Below, in pieces: positions 1 to 8,206 of a DNA stretch of 21,302 nucleotides. The DNA comes from CAZTQN01 sp964615765. GTDB taxonomy: Bacteria; Planctomycetota; Phycisphaerae; Phycisphaerales; UBA1924. The notes below the pieces were generated by a model. It was not told the origin of the DNA, ran no database searches, and saw nothing but the letters and a program-made list of their open reading frames with translations. The stretch lies in the NCBI GenBank assembly GCA_964615765.1, contig CAZTQN010000050.1, positions 1 to 21,302 of the forward strand, in the 5' to 3' direction. The position numbers and the translations under genes were made by a program. Position 1 is the stretch's first letter, and each line of letters begins with the position of its first letter.

Positions 1-852
1 GAGGATCTGGACCTTCGCCATCGCGGCGGGCCCGGCCAGGTCGCCCAGGCGCTTGCGCACGAACGTCAGGTTCGTGCGGCGCGAGATGTGCGTCAGCACC
101 AGGTGGTTGCACTCCAGGACGCGCAGCCACTCCGCCACCGCGTCGACGTGCATGTGCATGCCGACCTTGGCCCGTTCCTTGTGGTCCGGCTCGGCGAAGG
201 TGCACTCGCAGATGACCACGTGGGCCCGACGCACGTCCTCGCGCACCAGCGCCGGCGTCGGGGCCGTGTCGCCGAGATACGCGATCTGCGGCACTTCCAA
301 AGACCGCGTGATCTCCGTCCCGCGGTCGCGCAGTTCCTTGAGCTTCTCCTGCGGCAAGCCCACGAACTCGTCCTTGAGCTTCGTGCGCTTCTCGACGATC
401 ACGTACCCGAACGCCGGCACCGTGTGCTCGACCTCGAACCCGCGCAGCACGATGTTGTTCTTGATCTGCACTTCCTCGCCCGAGGCGAGCGGGATGACCT
501 TGAAGGGCGTGTTCTGACGCTCCAGGTCGACGAACCCGGCCATCATCTTCTCGATCGCCGGCGCGATCCGCGCGTCGCAGATGATCGTCCCCTCGCCCAT
601 GCCCTGGAAGTTGCGCTGCGAGCACCAGTACGCCAACGCGCCGATGTGGTCCATGTGCCCGTGGCTGATGGCGGTGTACTTCATCGCCAGCATCGGGCGC
701 GGGCAGACGCCCATGTCGAAGACGATGTCGTACTCGGGGATCCCGATGCTGGTCGCCTCGCCGGCGACGCTGGTGCCCTGCACGCGGAAGGGCGCGAGGT
801 ACAGGAACCCGAGCGATGGCTCTCGCGCGGGCGGCTTGGGAAGCATGTTCAT
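1..852 (-). CDS. Metallo-beta-lactamase fold hydrolase, RNase Z-like (3' end off the window)
   Basis: The minus frame is open from ATG at 852 to the left edge, giving 284 visible residues. The metal-binding motif HGHMDH (H64, H66, D68, H69) is followed by a histidine in EHTVPAFGY (H143), the aspartate of YLGDTAP (D195) and the histidine of THISRR (H255). This order is that of the RNase Z / MBL-fold family, which binds two zinc ions and cleaves phosphodiester bonds, for example at tRNA 3' ends. I infer an RNase Z-like nuclease or phosphodiesterase; true tRNase Z activity cannot be assigned without the exosite region. The start is supported by GGAGA seven bases upstream; a second ATG lies two codons in. 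The gene is divergent from the VTT-family gene. It is close to full family length, so only a short C-terminal part should be missing. Confidence 0.85.
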   Translation of the reverse strand, partial: MNMLPKPPAREPSLGFLYLAPFRVQGTSVAGEATSIGIPEYDIVFDMGVCPRPMLAMKYTAISHGHMDHIGALAYWCSQRNFQGMGEGTIICDARIAPAIEKMMAGFVDLERQNTPFKVIPLASGEEVQIKNNIVLRGFEVEHTVPAFGYVIVEKRTKLKDEFVGLPQEKLKELRDRGTEITRSLEVPQIAYLGDTAPTPALVREDVRRAHVVICECTFAEPDHKERAKVGMHMHVDAVAEWLRVLECNHLVLTHISRRTNLTFVRKRLGDLAGPAAMAKVQIL

Positions 853-907
853 CGGGGAATCTCCGTCGCCGAGCGATTGGCCCGGCGCGTCGTCAACGGG
901 GGGGCTC

Positions 908-924
908 GTGCGGCCTCGCCGCAC
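908..924. repeat. Short perfect hairpin in the divergent intergenic region
   Basis: A 7-bp inverted repeat (GTGCGGC / GCCGCAC) with a 3-base loop lies 56 bases upstream of the MBL-fold gene start. It could form in the MBL-gene leader. In DNA this GC-rich a stem of this size can arise by chance, and I see no other support for a regulatory role. Confidence 0.25.
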
Positions 925-1008
925 ACAAGTGCGTCGTAAGTCTAGGACACAACCCGGTTCCGCCGCTTGATGACCCGGCGACTTCCCCGGTTGCCCCCGC
1001 GCACCGTC

Positions 1009-1014
1009 TACCCT
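1009..1014 (+). promoter_or_regulatory. Candidate -10 element (TACCCT) for the VTT-family gene
   Basis: TACCCT lies nine bases before the GTG at 1024. This fits a near-leaderless transcript of the kind suggested elsewhere in the window, where TANNNT sits close to the start codon. No convincing -35 element is present. If real, the upstream ATG at 970 cannot be the start. Confidence 0.4.
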
Positions 1015-1023
1015 CCCCGTCCC

Positions 1024-2019
1024 GTGAGCCACCCCGATCCCCAGCCCGCCGCCCCCGGTTCCGCCGCCCCGGTCCCCGCGGGCCCGCCCGCGACGATGTC
1101 GGAAGCGTGGACGCGGCACAAGCGGTTCATGCGCCGGATCGGCCCCGCGGGCCCGCTCGCGGTCGCCGCGCTGGCCATGCCCCCCATCTCCGGCATCTCG
1201 CTGATCTATTTCATGAAGTCCGTCGCCGAGTGGCTGCGGTCGCATCAGGAGACCGGCGTGATCATGTACGCCGGGGGCTTTGCCCTGCTCAGCGGGCTGG
1301 CCCTGCTGCCGACCTATGCCCAAGCCGCGCTCGGCGGGTACGCGTTCGGGATGTGGATCGGGCTCGCCGCGGCGATGGTCGGCTTCGCCGGCGGGTCGTC
1401 GATCGGGTACCTCATCGCCCGGGCGGCGAGCAAGGACCGCGTCGCGACGATCATCGCGGAAAATCCCAAGTGGCAAGCCGTGCGCGACGCGCTGGTCGGC
1501 GACCGCGGCTCGCGCGGATTCTGGAAGACCACGGGCATGGTCGCGCTGCTCCGCATGCCGCCCAACTCGCCCTTCGCCTTGACGAACCTGGTCATGGCGA
1601 GCGTGAAGGTGCCGTACCCGCAGTTCGTGATCGGGACGGTGCTGGGGATGCTCCCGCGCACGGCGGCGGCGGTCTGGATCGGGGCCACCGTCGACGCCGT
1701 GACCGACGGCGGGTTCACCACGCCGCTGTGGCTGAAGATCATCGGGTTGGTGCTGGCGGTGGTGGTGCTGATGGTGGTGATGGACATCGCCGAGCGGGCC
1801 ATCGCCCGGGTCAACAACCCCGGCGCGGTCCCGCCGGTGTTCAAGACGCTGGCGCCCAAGCTCGCCGGGGGCCTGGTGATCGCGAGCCTGCTGTCGGGGC
1901 TGCTGATCTACCGGGACGCCCGCACGCGGGCCAAGGCGGAGGCGGCCGCCGCGACGACGCCGGCAAGCGGATCGAGCCCCCTCCCAACAACCGGGCCGAC
2001 GAACCCGCCGTCGCCATAA
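1024..2019 (+). CDS. VTT (TVP38/TMEM64-like) integral membrane protein
   Basis: The product is about 331 residues with several hydrophobic segments. Two stretches fit the VTT (SNARE-associated) domain. The first is a glycine-rich LPTYAQAALGGYAFG region continuing into GGSSIGYLIA. The second is LLRMPPNSPFALTNL, followed by a GTVLGMLPRTAAAVWIGA helix. VTT/DedA-superfamily proteins act in membrane lipid or small-molecule handling; the substrate here is unknown. A long hydrophobic helix (LVLAVVVLMVVMD) and a further C-terminal helix follow, then a Pro/Ser/Thr-rich tail. The start is uncertain. GTG 1024 is chosen because TACCCT sits just upstream and the region before it is proline-rich with no Shine-Dalgarno. 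ATG 970 and ATG 1096 stay in frame as alternatives, and all keep the whole domain. The gene is divergent from the MBL-fold gene and stands alone. Confidence 0.78.
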   Translation: MSHPDPQPAAPGSAAPVPAGPPATMSEAWTRHKRFMRRIGPAGPLAVAALAMPPISGISLIYFMKSVAEWLRSHQETGVIMYAGGFALLSGLALLPTYAQAALGGYAFGMWIGLAAAMVGFAGGSSIGYLIARAASKDRVATIIAENPKWQAVRDALVGDRGSRGFWKTTGMVALLRMPPNSPFALTNLVMASVKVPYPQFVIGTVLGMLPRTAAAVWIGATVDAVTDGGFTTPLWLKIIGLVLAVVVLMVVMDIAERAIARVNNPGAVPPVFKTLAPKLAGGLVIASLLSGLLIYRDARTRAKAEAAAATTPASGSSPLPTTGPTNPPSP

Positions 2020-2220
2020 CCTTTTCATCACGGGCGGGGCCCATCTGTTCGATACGTGTTTGGTGGTTTTGCGGACGGGGCGTGCGTGGGGGGATCGGCT
2101 GCGGTGGCGCGTCGGCGTCGCCGCGGAAGGAAAAAGCCGTGGCGCGCGTCTGTGCGGAGTGCGCCCGACCGAGTTTTTCGGCTGTCGGCGGGGATCGGGC
2201 GGTACAAGGAGAGGATCTCG

Positions 2221-4341
2221 ATGAGCATTCGATCGCGAGTTGTGCCGGTGCTGCTGAGCGCCTGCATTGCCGGAGGGGCCATCGCTCAGCAGGAGCAGCC
2301 CAAGCGCATTGAGCGCCAGCCCGCCGCGGAAGGCGCTGTCCCGCTCATCCCGCGTGACGTGCTGTTCGGCAACCCGGACAAGGCGCAGGGGCGGATCTCG
2401 CCGGACGGGAAGCGGCTCGCGTGGATCGCGCCGGTGAATGGCGTGCTGAACGTCTGGGTCGCGCCCGTCGACAACCTCGCCGCGGGCAAGCCCGTGACCA
2501 ACGACGACAAGCGCGGCATCCGTCAGTACGCGTGGGCGTACTCGGGCCAGAACATCGTGTTCGTCCAGGACAAGGGCGGCGACGAGAACTGGCGCCTGTA
2601 CAGCGTCGACCTGGCGAACAACAACGCCGTCAAGGACCTGACGCCGTTCGAGAACACCCAGGCCCGCATCGAGGCCTCCAGCCGCAAGTTCCCCGAAGAG
2701 ATCATCGTCGGGCTCAACAACCGCGAGCCGCAGTTCCACGACCTGCACCGCCTGAACGTGGTGACGGGCAAGATGGAACTGCTGCTGGAAAACAAGGGCT
2801 ACGCGGGCTTCAGCCTCGACGAGGACTACCGCGTCCGGGCCGCGGCCAAGATCGCGACCACCGGCGATGTCGAGATGTTCCGGGCCCTGGAAGGCGGGAA
2901 GGCCGGCTTCGAGCCGTGGTTCACCGTCCCGATGGCCGACGCCAACCTGACGAACATCATCGGCTTCAACGCGAGCGGGGAGAAGGCCTACATCATCGAT
3001 AGCCGCGACCGCAACACCGCGGGCCTGTTCGAGATGGACCTGAAGACGGGCGCCAAGAAACTGATCTTCGCTGATGAGAAGAGCGACGTCTCGAACGTCA
3101 TCATCAACCCGAACACGCAGGTGATCGAGGCCGTCGAGAACGAGTACGAGAAGCCGATCTGGAACCTGGTGCAGCCGGCGATCGACAAGCCCTCGCCCTT
3201 GGCGCCGGACTTCGAAGCCATCCGCAAGGCCGCGGGCGAAGGCTCGATCATCATCGGCAGCCGCAGCCTGGACGACACGCGCTGGACCGTCGCCGTCGCC
3301 CCGGACGACGGCAGCCCGAAGACGTGGCTCGTCGATCGCGGCGACCTGAACAACCCGGGCCGCAAGCCCAAGGTCACGCTGCTGTTCAACAACCGCGCCG
3401 CCCTCGCCGACCAGCCGCTGGTCAAGATGCACCCGGTCATCATCAAGAGCCGCGACGGGTTCGAACTGGTTTCGTATCTCACGCTCCCGCGCGAGGCCGA
3501 CTCCGACGGCGACGGCAAGCCCAACAAGCCGGTGCCGATGGTCCTCAACGTCCACGGCGGCCCGTGGGCCCGCGACTCGTGGGGCTATGACCCCGAGAGC
3601 CAGTGGCTCGCCAACCGCGGGTACGCCGTGCTGCAGGTCAACTTCCGTGCCTCCACCGGCTTTGGCAAGAAGTTCCTCAACGCCGGCAACATGGAATGGG
3701 CCGGCAAGATGCACGACGACCTGATCGACGCCGTCAACTGGGCCGTCAACAACAAGGTCGCGATCAAGGACAAGATCGCGATCATGGGCGGGTCCTACGG
3801 CGGGTACGCCACGCTCGTCGGGCTCACCTTCACGCCCGACACTTTCGCCTGCGGCGTCTCCATCGTCGGGCCCAGCAGCCTGACGACGCTGCTCAACTCC
3901 ATCCCCGCCTACTGGGGCCCGGCCATCGACCTGATGACCAAGCAGATCGGCGATCACCGCACCGAGGACGGGCGCAAGTTCCTCGAAAGCCGCTCGCCGC
4001 TGACCTTCGTCGAGAAGATCAACAAGCCGCTGCTCATCGGCCAGGGCGCCAACGACCCGCGCGTCAAGCAGGCCGAGAGCGACCAGATCGTCGCGGCGAT
4101 GGAAAAGAAGAAGATCCCCGTCACCTACGTCCTCTATCCGGACGAAGGGCACGGCTTCGCCCGCCCGCCCAACCGCATGTCGTTCTACGCCGTCGCGGAG
4201 ATCTTCCTCGCCGAAGTCCTCGGCGGACGGATCGAGCCCATCGGCGATGACTTCAAGGGCTCCACCATCACCGTGCCCGTCGGCGAAGAGCACGTCCCGG
4301 GCGTGAAGGAAGCCCTCGCGGGCGTCAAGACCGGCTCGTAA
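2221..4341 (+). CDS. Secreted S9-family prolyl oligopeptidase-like serine peptidase
   Basis: The product is 706 residues and resembles dipeptidyl-aminopeptidase / acylaminoacyl-peptidase members of family S9. ATG 2221 has a strong Shine-Dalgarno (AAGGAG). The N-terminus is a signal peptide (Arg-containing start, hydrophobic core, cleavage likely after AIA near residue 22). Residues from about 50 to 400 form the propeller-like region, with a TolB-type RISPDGKRLAWIA repeat. The hydrolase domain follows: HGGPW oxyanion region, nucleophile Ser525 in GGSYGG, Asp612 in GANDPR and His644 in DEGHGF, giving a complete triad. The enzyme probably cleaves short peptides in the periplasm or outside the cell. 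A DSDGDG stretch (about residues 427-432) at the start of the hydrolase domain resembles a calcium-binding loop. The gene is monocistronic and ends in a strong terminator. Confidence 0.93.
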   Translation: MSIRSRVVPVLLSACIAGGAIAQQEQPKRIERQPAAEGAVPLIPRDVLFGNPDKAQGRISPDGKRLAWIAPVNGVLNVWVAPVDNLAAGKPVTNDDKRGIRQYAWAYSGQNIVFVQDKGGDENWRLYSVDLANNNAVKDLTPFENTQARIEASSRKFPEEIIVGLNNREPQFHDLHRLNVVTGKMELLLENKGYAGFSLDEDYRVRAAAKIATTGDVEMFRALEGGKAGFEPWFTVPMADANLTNIIGFNASGEKAYIIDSRDRNTAGLFEMDLKTGAKKLIFADEKSDVSNVIINPNTQVIEAVENEYEKPIWNLVQPAIDKPSPLAPDFEAIRKAAGEGSIIIGSRSLDDTRWTVAVAPDDGSPKTWLVDRGDLNNPGRKPKVTLLFNNRAALADQPLVKMHPVIIKSRDGFELVSYLTLPREADSDGDGKPNKPVPMVLNVHGGPWARDSWGYDPESQWLANRGYAVLQVNFRASTGFGKKFLNAGNMEWAGKMHDDLIDAVNWAVNNKVAIKDKIAIMGGSYGGYATLVGLTFTPDTFACGVSIVGPSSLTTLLNSIPAYWGPAIDLMTKQIGDHRTEDGRKFLESRSPLTFVEKINKPLLIGQGANDPRVKQAESDQIVAAMEKKKIPVTYVLYPDEGHGFARPPNRMSFYAVAEIFLAEVLGGRIEPIGDDFKGSTITVPVGEEHVPGVKEALAGVKTGS

Positions 4342-4366
4342 GCACTCGGGAATCACGCATCACTTC

Positions 4367-4396
4367 AAGGCCCGGGCACGCCGCCCGGGCCTTTTT
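4367..4396 (+). terminator. Rho-independent terminator after the S9 peptidase gene
   Basis: A perfect stem AGGCCCGGGC / GCCCGGGCCT with a 5-base loop is followed directly by a T run. It lies 25 bases after the peptidase stop codon. Its T-tract abuts the promoter region of gatC. Confidence 0.9.
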
Positions 4397-4415
4397 CGTG
4401 CGCGGCGCTCGCGGC

Positions 4416-4421
4416 TATCCT
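4416..4421 (+). promoter_or_regulatory. -10 element (TATCCT) of a leaderless gatC promoter
   Basis: TATCCT is separated from the gatC ATG by exactly five bases, so the transcript should begin at or within a base of the start codon. There is no room for a ribosome binding site. Confidence 0.6.
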
Positions 4422-4426
4422 GCGGC

Positions 4427-4741
4427 ATGAGCAGCGGGCCCGCCCTCTCCACCGCCGACGTGCGAAAGGTCGCCAAACTGGCGTGCCTGGAGATCACCGA
4501 CGCGCAGGCCGAGCAGTACCGCTCCAGCCTGTCCGCCGTGCTGGGGTATATGGAAGGGCTGCGCTCGCTCGATCTGACGGGCGTGCAGCCGATGGCGCAC
4601 CCGTCGGACGCGACCAACGTGCTTGCGGCGGACGTGCCGGAGCCGACGCTGGAGACCGCCGCGCTGATGCGCATGGCGCCCGATCGGCACGAGCCGTTCA
4701 TCAAGGTGCCGAAAGTTCTGGGCGACAGCGGCGGGGCGTAA
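4427..4741 (+). CDS. gatC: Aspartyl/glutamyl-tRNA amidotransferase subunit C
   Basis: The product is 104 residues, the usual size for GatC. The N-terminal VRKVAKLACLEITDAQAE stretch, the central SAVLGYMEGLRSLDLTGVQPMAHP and the NVLAADVPEP segment match the family pattern. GatC wraps around GatA and stabilises the GatCAB complex, which converts Glu-tRNA(Gln) and/or Asp-tRNA(Asn) to the amidated forms in the cytoplasm. gatA and gatB are not adjacent: an S9 peptidase gene lies upstream and convergent minus-strand genes lie downstream. The three subunits must therefore be encoded at separate sites. The gene appears to be transcribed without a leader. Confidence 0.93.
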   Translation: MSSGPALSTADVRKVAKLACLEITDAQAEQYRSSLSAVLGYMEGLRSLDLTGVQPMAHPSDATNVLAADVPEPTLETAALMRMAPDRHEPFIKVPKVLGDSGGA

Positions 4742-4762
4742 CTCCGCGGCGGCGGCGCGAGG

Positions 4763-5170
4763 TCACACGCGTCCGAGGGCCAGTTTCAAGCACCACGCCG
4801 GCGCGCGGACCTTGGTCTTGCCGATCTTGGCCGTGCCGCGCGTCGCCGCGTCGGAGCGCAGCCGCACGTCGTGCACATCGACCCACGGGATGCTGGCGGG
4901 CCTCGCCCCGAAGACGCGCAGCAGCCACGCCGGCTCGAGATGCCAGCGCAGTTCGTCGGCAACGATGTGCACGCACCCGCCCAGGTTGATCAGGTCGATG
5001 CCGATCGACTGAAACTCGCGTCGCACGGCTTGCGGCGTCGCGGCCACGCGCGGGTGCGCCTTGCCCAGGTCGTTCAGCGCCCCCGCCGCCATCGACAGCA
5101 CCGCCGACACGATGATCGTGTCCATCACGACGAAGATGCCGACGATCACCGCGATCTGCGTCGGAGTCAC
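4763..5170 (-). CDS. Small membrane-anchored protein of unknown function, possible PH-like domain
   Basis: The product is 135 residues and belongs to no family I can name with confidence. Residues 5-27 form one transmembrane helix (AVIVGIFVVMDTIIVSAVL). The rest is a soluble domain of alternating hydrophobic and charged strands, including a W-HLEPAWLLRVFG stretch and an IPWVDVHDV motif. That motif recalls bacterial PH-like domains, where an (I/S)PW-x-D-(I/V) strand is common; this is inference. GTG 5170 is preferred because GGAG lies seven bases upstream; an in-frame GTG at 5191 lacks such a site. The gene starts about 30 bases after the topA stop on the same strand, so cotranscription with topA is likely. 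It converges on gatC with only 21 bases between the stops. Confidence 0.72.
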   Translation of the reverse strand: MTPTQIAVIVGIFVVMDTIIVSAVLSMAAGALNDLGKAHPRVAATPQAVRREFQSIGIDLINLGGCVHIVADELRWHLEPAWLLRVFGARPASIPWVDVHDVRLRSDAATRGTAKIGKTKVRAPAWCLKLALGRV

Positions 5171-5201
5171 GCTTGGTCTCCGCGCCTGCACACTGGTCGG
5201 A

Positions 5202-8048
5202 TCACGCGGCGGACGGGATGGACTCGTCCCCGCCGGCGTCGCCCGCGCCCGTGTCGGGCCCGCCGGCGCTCGTCGTGCCCCCGCCTTCGACCAGTTGATC
5301 GACCTTCGGCGCTTCGGGCACGGGCTTGCCGTTCTTGTCGGTCAGCGGCTTGCCGTCGAGCGTTCGGATGATCGGCATCGGGTTGGCCCGCTCGTGCGCG
5401 AGCAGGTCGCTCTCGAGCTTTTCCCGCTGCGCGTCCGGAACGTCCGTCCACTTGCCGCGGCCGCGACACTTCGGGAAGCGGCTGCACCCCAGCCACGGCC
5501 CGCGCACGCCCGTCCGCAGGTTCATCGGGCTCTGGCACTTCGGGCACGGCAGGTCCGTCAGCAAGGGCGGCATGCTCGGCGCGACCACGAAGCCCTTCTT
5601 GTCGATGTTCAGAATCCCGTCGCACGGGTTCTGCTTGTCGTTGTAGCGCGAGCAGCCCAGGAACGGCCCGAACCGTCCCGTCCGCCGGTTCATCGCCGAC
5701 GAGCACTTCGGGCACGCGATGTTGGCCTGGTCGGTCGCACGCGGCTTGCCCGCGCGGTCCACCGGGGCCGCGTGCGTGCACGCCGGGTACGTCGAGCACG
5801 ACAGGAACCGCCCGTTTTTCCCGAAGCGGTACACCATCGACGAGCCGCACTCCGGGCAGCGCAGTTCCGCCGGCGCCGGCGTCGTCTCCGCCTTGGCGTG
5901 GCTCATCGTCTCGTGCGCGGACTCGAGCTGCTCCTTGAACGGCCCGTAGAACCGGTGCAGCATGTCGACCCAGTCGAGGTGATCCTCCTCGACCTTGTCG
6001 AGCTCGCTCTCCATCGCCCGCGTGTAGCCGAGGTCCATGATGCGCGGGAAGCCCTCGACGAGCTTGTCCGTCACGACTTCGCCCAGGTCCGTCGCGTACA
6101 GGCGGCGTTCGATCTGCTCGACGTACTTGCGGTCCTGGATGGTGCCGATGATGCTCGCGTACGTCGACGGGCGGCCGATGCCCTCGGCTTCCAGCGCCTT
6201 GATGAGCGAGGCTTCCGTGTACCGCGCGGGCGGGGCCGTGAACTTCTGGGCCGCGTCGATCCCGAACGGGCTGAGGCGCTGCTCGGCCTTGAGCGCCGGC
6301 AGCATGGCCGTCTCCGCCGCGGGCGGCACGCCCGTCACGCGGTAGAAGCCGTCGAACACGAGCGTGCGCCCGGTGGCCCGGAAGGTGCACGGGCGGGCCG
6401 CGTCGACGCCGCCCACGATCATGACCGACGTGTTGTCCCACTGCGCCGGCGTCATCTGGCACGCGACGAACCGCTCCCAGATCAACTGGTACAGGCGGAA
6501 CTGGTCCGGCTTGAGCGCGTTGCGCACGCGGTTGGGCGGGTAGTCCAGGCTCGTCGGGCGGATCGCCTCGTGGGCCTCCTGCGCGTCCTTGTTGCTCGAG
6601 GAGAAGAAGTTGGGCTTCTCCGGCAGGTACTTGTCGCCGAAGGTGCGCTGGATGTACTCCCGCGCCATGTTCAGCGCCTGGCCCGACAGGTGCGTCGAGT
6701 CGGTACGCATGTAGGTGATCAGACCCACGGGCCCTTCGCCCGGGATGTCCACACCTTCATAGAGCTGCTGGGCCGCCTGCATCGTCCGCCGGGCCCCGAA
6801 GCCCAGCCGCGTGCTCGCGGCCTGCTGCAACGTCGAAGTGATATACGGCGGGGCCGGGCGCACGCTCCGGCGCTCCGTCTGGATGCTGTCGATCCGGTAC
6901 GGCGTCGCCGGGTCGATCGTGCCGACCACCGTGCGCCGATACCGGGCCGGCCCGCGTCCCTCGGCGTCTTCCCGCGTCTCGACGCGCACGCCCGTCATCC
7001 CGGCCAGGGCCGCGATGTCGCGCACGCGCCCGGTCAGGTCGGTCGGGCTCGTGCCCGCCGCGGCTCCCGATTGTCCGAGCTCGAACTTACTCCCCGCGAC
7101 TTCGACGAGCTCCGCGTCGATCGCGCCGCGCTCGCTGAGCCACGCCAAGCGCGCCTTCTGCGTCGGCCCGTTGCCCTTCTCGTCGCGCTCGCCGAGCAGT
7201 TTCTGCCACGCCCCAATCATGCCCTTGGCGGCGTCGAGCGACACGGCGAACTGGGCCGCGACGGACCAGTACTCATCGGGCACGAACCCGCGGATCTCGC
7301 GCTCGCGCTCCACAACCAATCGCACCGCGACCGACTGCACACGCCCGGCGCTCAGCCCCCGGGCCACCTTCTTCCACAAGAGCGGCGAGACCTGGTACCC
7401 CACGATGCGGTCCAGCAGGCGCCGGGCCTGCTGGGCGTACACGCGGTCCATATTGATCGGGTGCGGGTTCTTGAACGCCCGCGCGATCTCGTCCTTGGTG
7501 ATCGCCGCGAACATCACACGCTTGGCCACGTCCGGCGAGATGCCCAGCTCGTCGGCCAGGTGCCACGCGATCGCCTCGCCCTCGCGGTCCAAGTCGGTCG
7601 CGAACCAGACCTGGCTAGCCGCCTTGGCGGCCCGCTTGAGCTCGGTGATCGTCTTGGTCTTGTCGGGAAGAACCTCGTACGTCGGGGCGAAGTTCCGCCC
7701 AAGGTCAACCCCCGGCACGGGCTGCTTCGAACCTTTGGGGGCCTTGCTGGGCAGATCGCGCACGTGCCCGACGGAGGCGAGCACGACGTAATCCGGCCCG
7801 AGGTACTTGTTGATCGTCTTCGCCTTGCTGGGCGACTCGACGATGACCAGCTGCTTCCCCTTCACCGCCGCGGCGTTGATGGTCGGGTACTCGCGCCGAC
7901 CCCCGCCGCCACGTCCACCCCGGGCCCCCTGGCGGCCGCCGCTCGCTCCGCCCGGACTGCCCCCGTCGCCCTCGACGGGCGGCGTCGCCGCCGACGGAGC
8001 GGTCTTGCCGGAGCGTTTGCGCGTGATGGTCTGGGCGGACTTCGCCAT
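5202..8048 (-). CDS. topA: DNA topoisomerase I (type IA)
   Basis: The 948-residue protein relaxes negatively supercoiled DNA by a transient 5'-phosphotyrosyl break. The Toprim domain begins at VIVESPSKAKTI (Glu71) and contains the DLDREGEAIAWHL metal-binding motif (Asp152, Asp154, Glu156). The catalytic tyrosine is Tyr446 in ITYMRTDS. Three C-terminal Cys4 zinc-ribbon repeats follow: C731/C734/C751/C757, C779/C782/C799/C809 and C835/C838/C855/C861. The first 60 residues are a Lys-, then Gly/Arg-rich low-complexity tail before Toprim, and the last 45 are acidic/Gly-rich. The ATG at 8048 has no Shine-Dalgarno but is preceded nine bases upstream by TAGCCT. The downstream small membrane-protein gene probably shares the transcript. 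Confidence 0.97.
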   Translation of the reverse strand: MAKSAQTITRKRSGKTAPSAATPPVEGDGGSPGGASGGRQGARGGRGGGGRREYPTINAAAVKGKQLVIVESPSKAKTINKYLGPDYVVLASVGHVRDLPSKAPKGSKQPVPGVDLGRNFAPTYEVLPDKTKTITELKRAAKAASQVWFATDLDREGEAIAWHLADELGISPDVAKRVMFAAITKDEIARAFKNPHPINMDRVYAQQARRLLDRIVGYQVSPLLWKKVARGLSAGRVQSVAVRLVVEREREIRGFVPDEYWSVAAQFAVSLDAAKGMIGAWQKLLGERDEKGNGPTQKARLAWLSERGAIDAELVEVAGSKFELGQSGAAAGTSPTDLTGRVRDIAALAGMTGVRVETREDAEGRGPARYRRTVVGTIDPATPYRIDSIQTERRSVRPAPPYITSTLQQAASTRLGFGARRTMQAAQQLYEGVDIPGEGPVGLITYMRTDSTHLSGQALNMAREYIQRTFGDKYLPEKPNFFSSSNKDAQEAHEAIRPTSLDYPPNRVRNALKPDQFRLYQLIWERFVACQMTPAQWDNTSVMIVGGVDAARPCTFRATGRTLVFDGFYRVTGVPPAAETAMLPALKAEQRLSPFGIDAAQKFTAPPARYTEASLIKALEAEGIGRPSTYASIIGTIQDRKYVEQIERRLYATDLGEVVTDKLVEGFPRIMDLGYTRAMESELDKVEEDHLDWVDMLHRFYGPFKEQLESAHETMSHAKAETTPAPAELRCPECGSSMVYRFGKNGRFLSCSTYPACTHAAPVDRAGKPRATDQANIACPKCSSAMNRRTGRFGPFLGCSRYNDKQNPCDGILNIDKKGFVVAPSMPPLLTDLPCPKCQSPMNLRTGVRGPWLGCSRFPKCRGRGKWTDVPDAQREKLESDLLAHERANPMPIIRTLDGKPLTDKNGKPVPEAPKVDQLVEGGGTTSAGGPDTGAGDAGGDESIPSAA

Positions 8049-8057
8049 GGGTGACTC

Positions 8058-8063
8058 AGGCTA
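8058..8063 (-). promoter_or_regulatory. Candidate -10 element (TAGCCT) for topA
   Basis: On the minus strand TAGCCT lies nine bases before the topA ATG, predicting a leader of only a few bases. No clear -35 is visible. The 158-bp gap to miaA holds no other feature I recognise; there is no convincing terminator after miaA. Confidence 0.35.
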
Positions 8064-8206
8064 TCGGCCGGTCGGCTGCATACCTCTGAAGCCGCTCGGC
8101 CCACGTGATACGAGCAATCCGTACGCCGGGTCGAACCGCCGTTTCGGCAGAAATGCCAGACAAAGCCCAATATGTGCGGGAAAACATCGACGCAATGCCC
8201 CGATAT

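Noticed and set aside
2165..2188. Imperfect CCGAC...GTCGG hairpin upstream of the S9 peptidase
   Set aside because: The stem is interrupted and the position, about 35 bases before the ribosome binding site, does not match a known riboswitch or attenuator.
5061..8054. A 997-codon open frame on the plus strand opposite topA
   Set aside because: It is antisense to an unmistakable topoisomerase I and its translation is Arg/Ala/Val-rich without any motif, as expected for GC-rich shadow frames.
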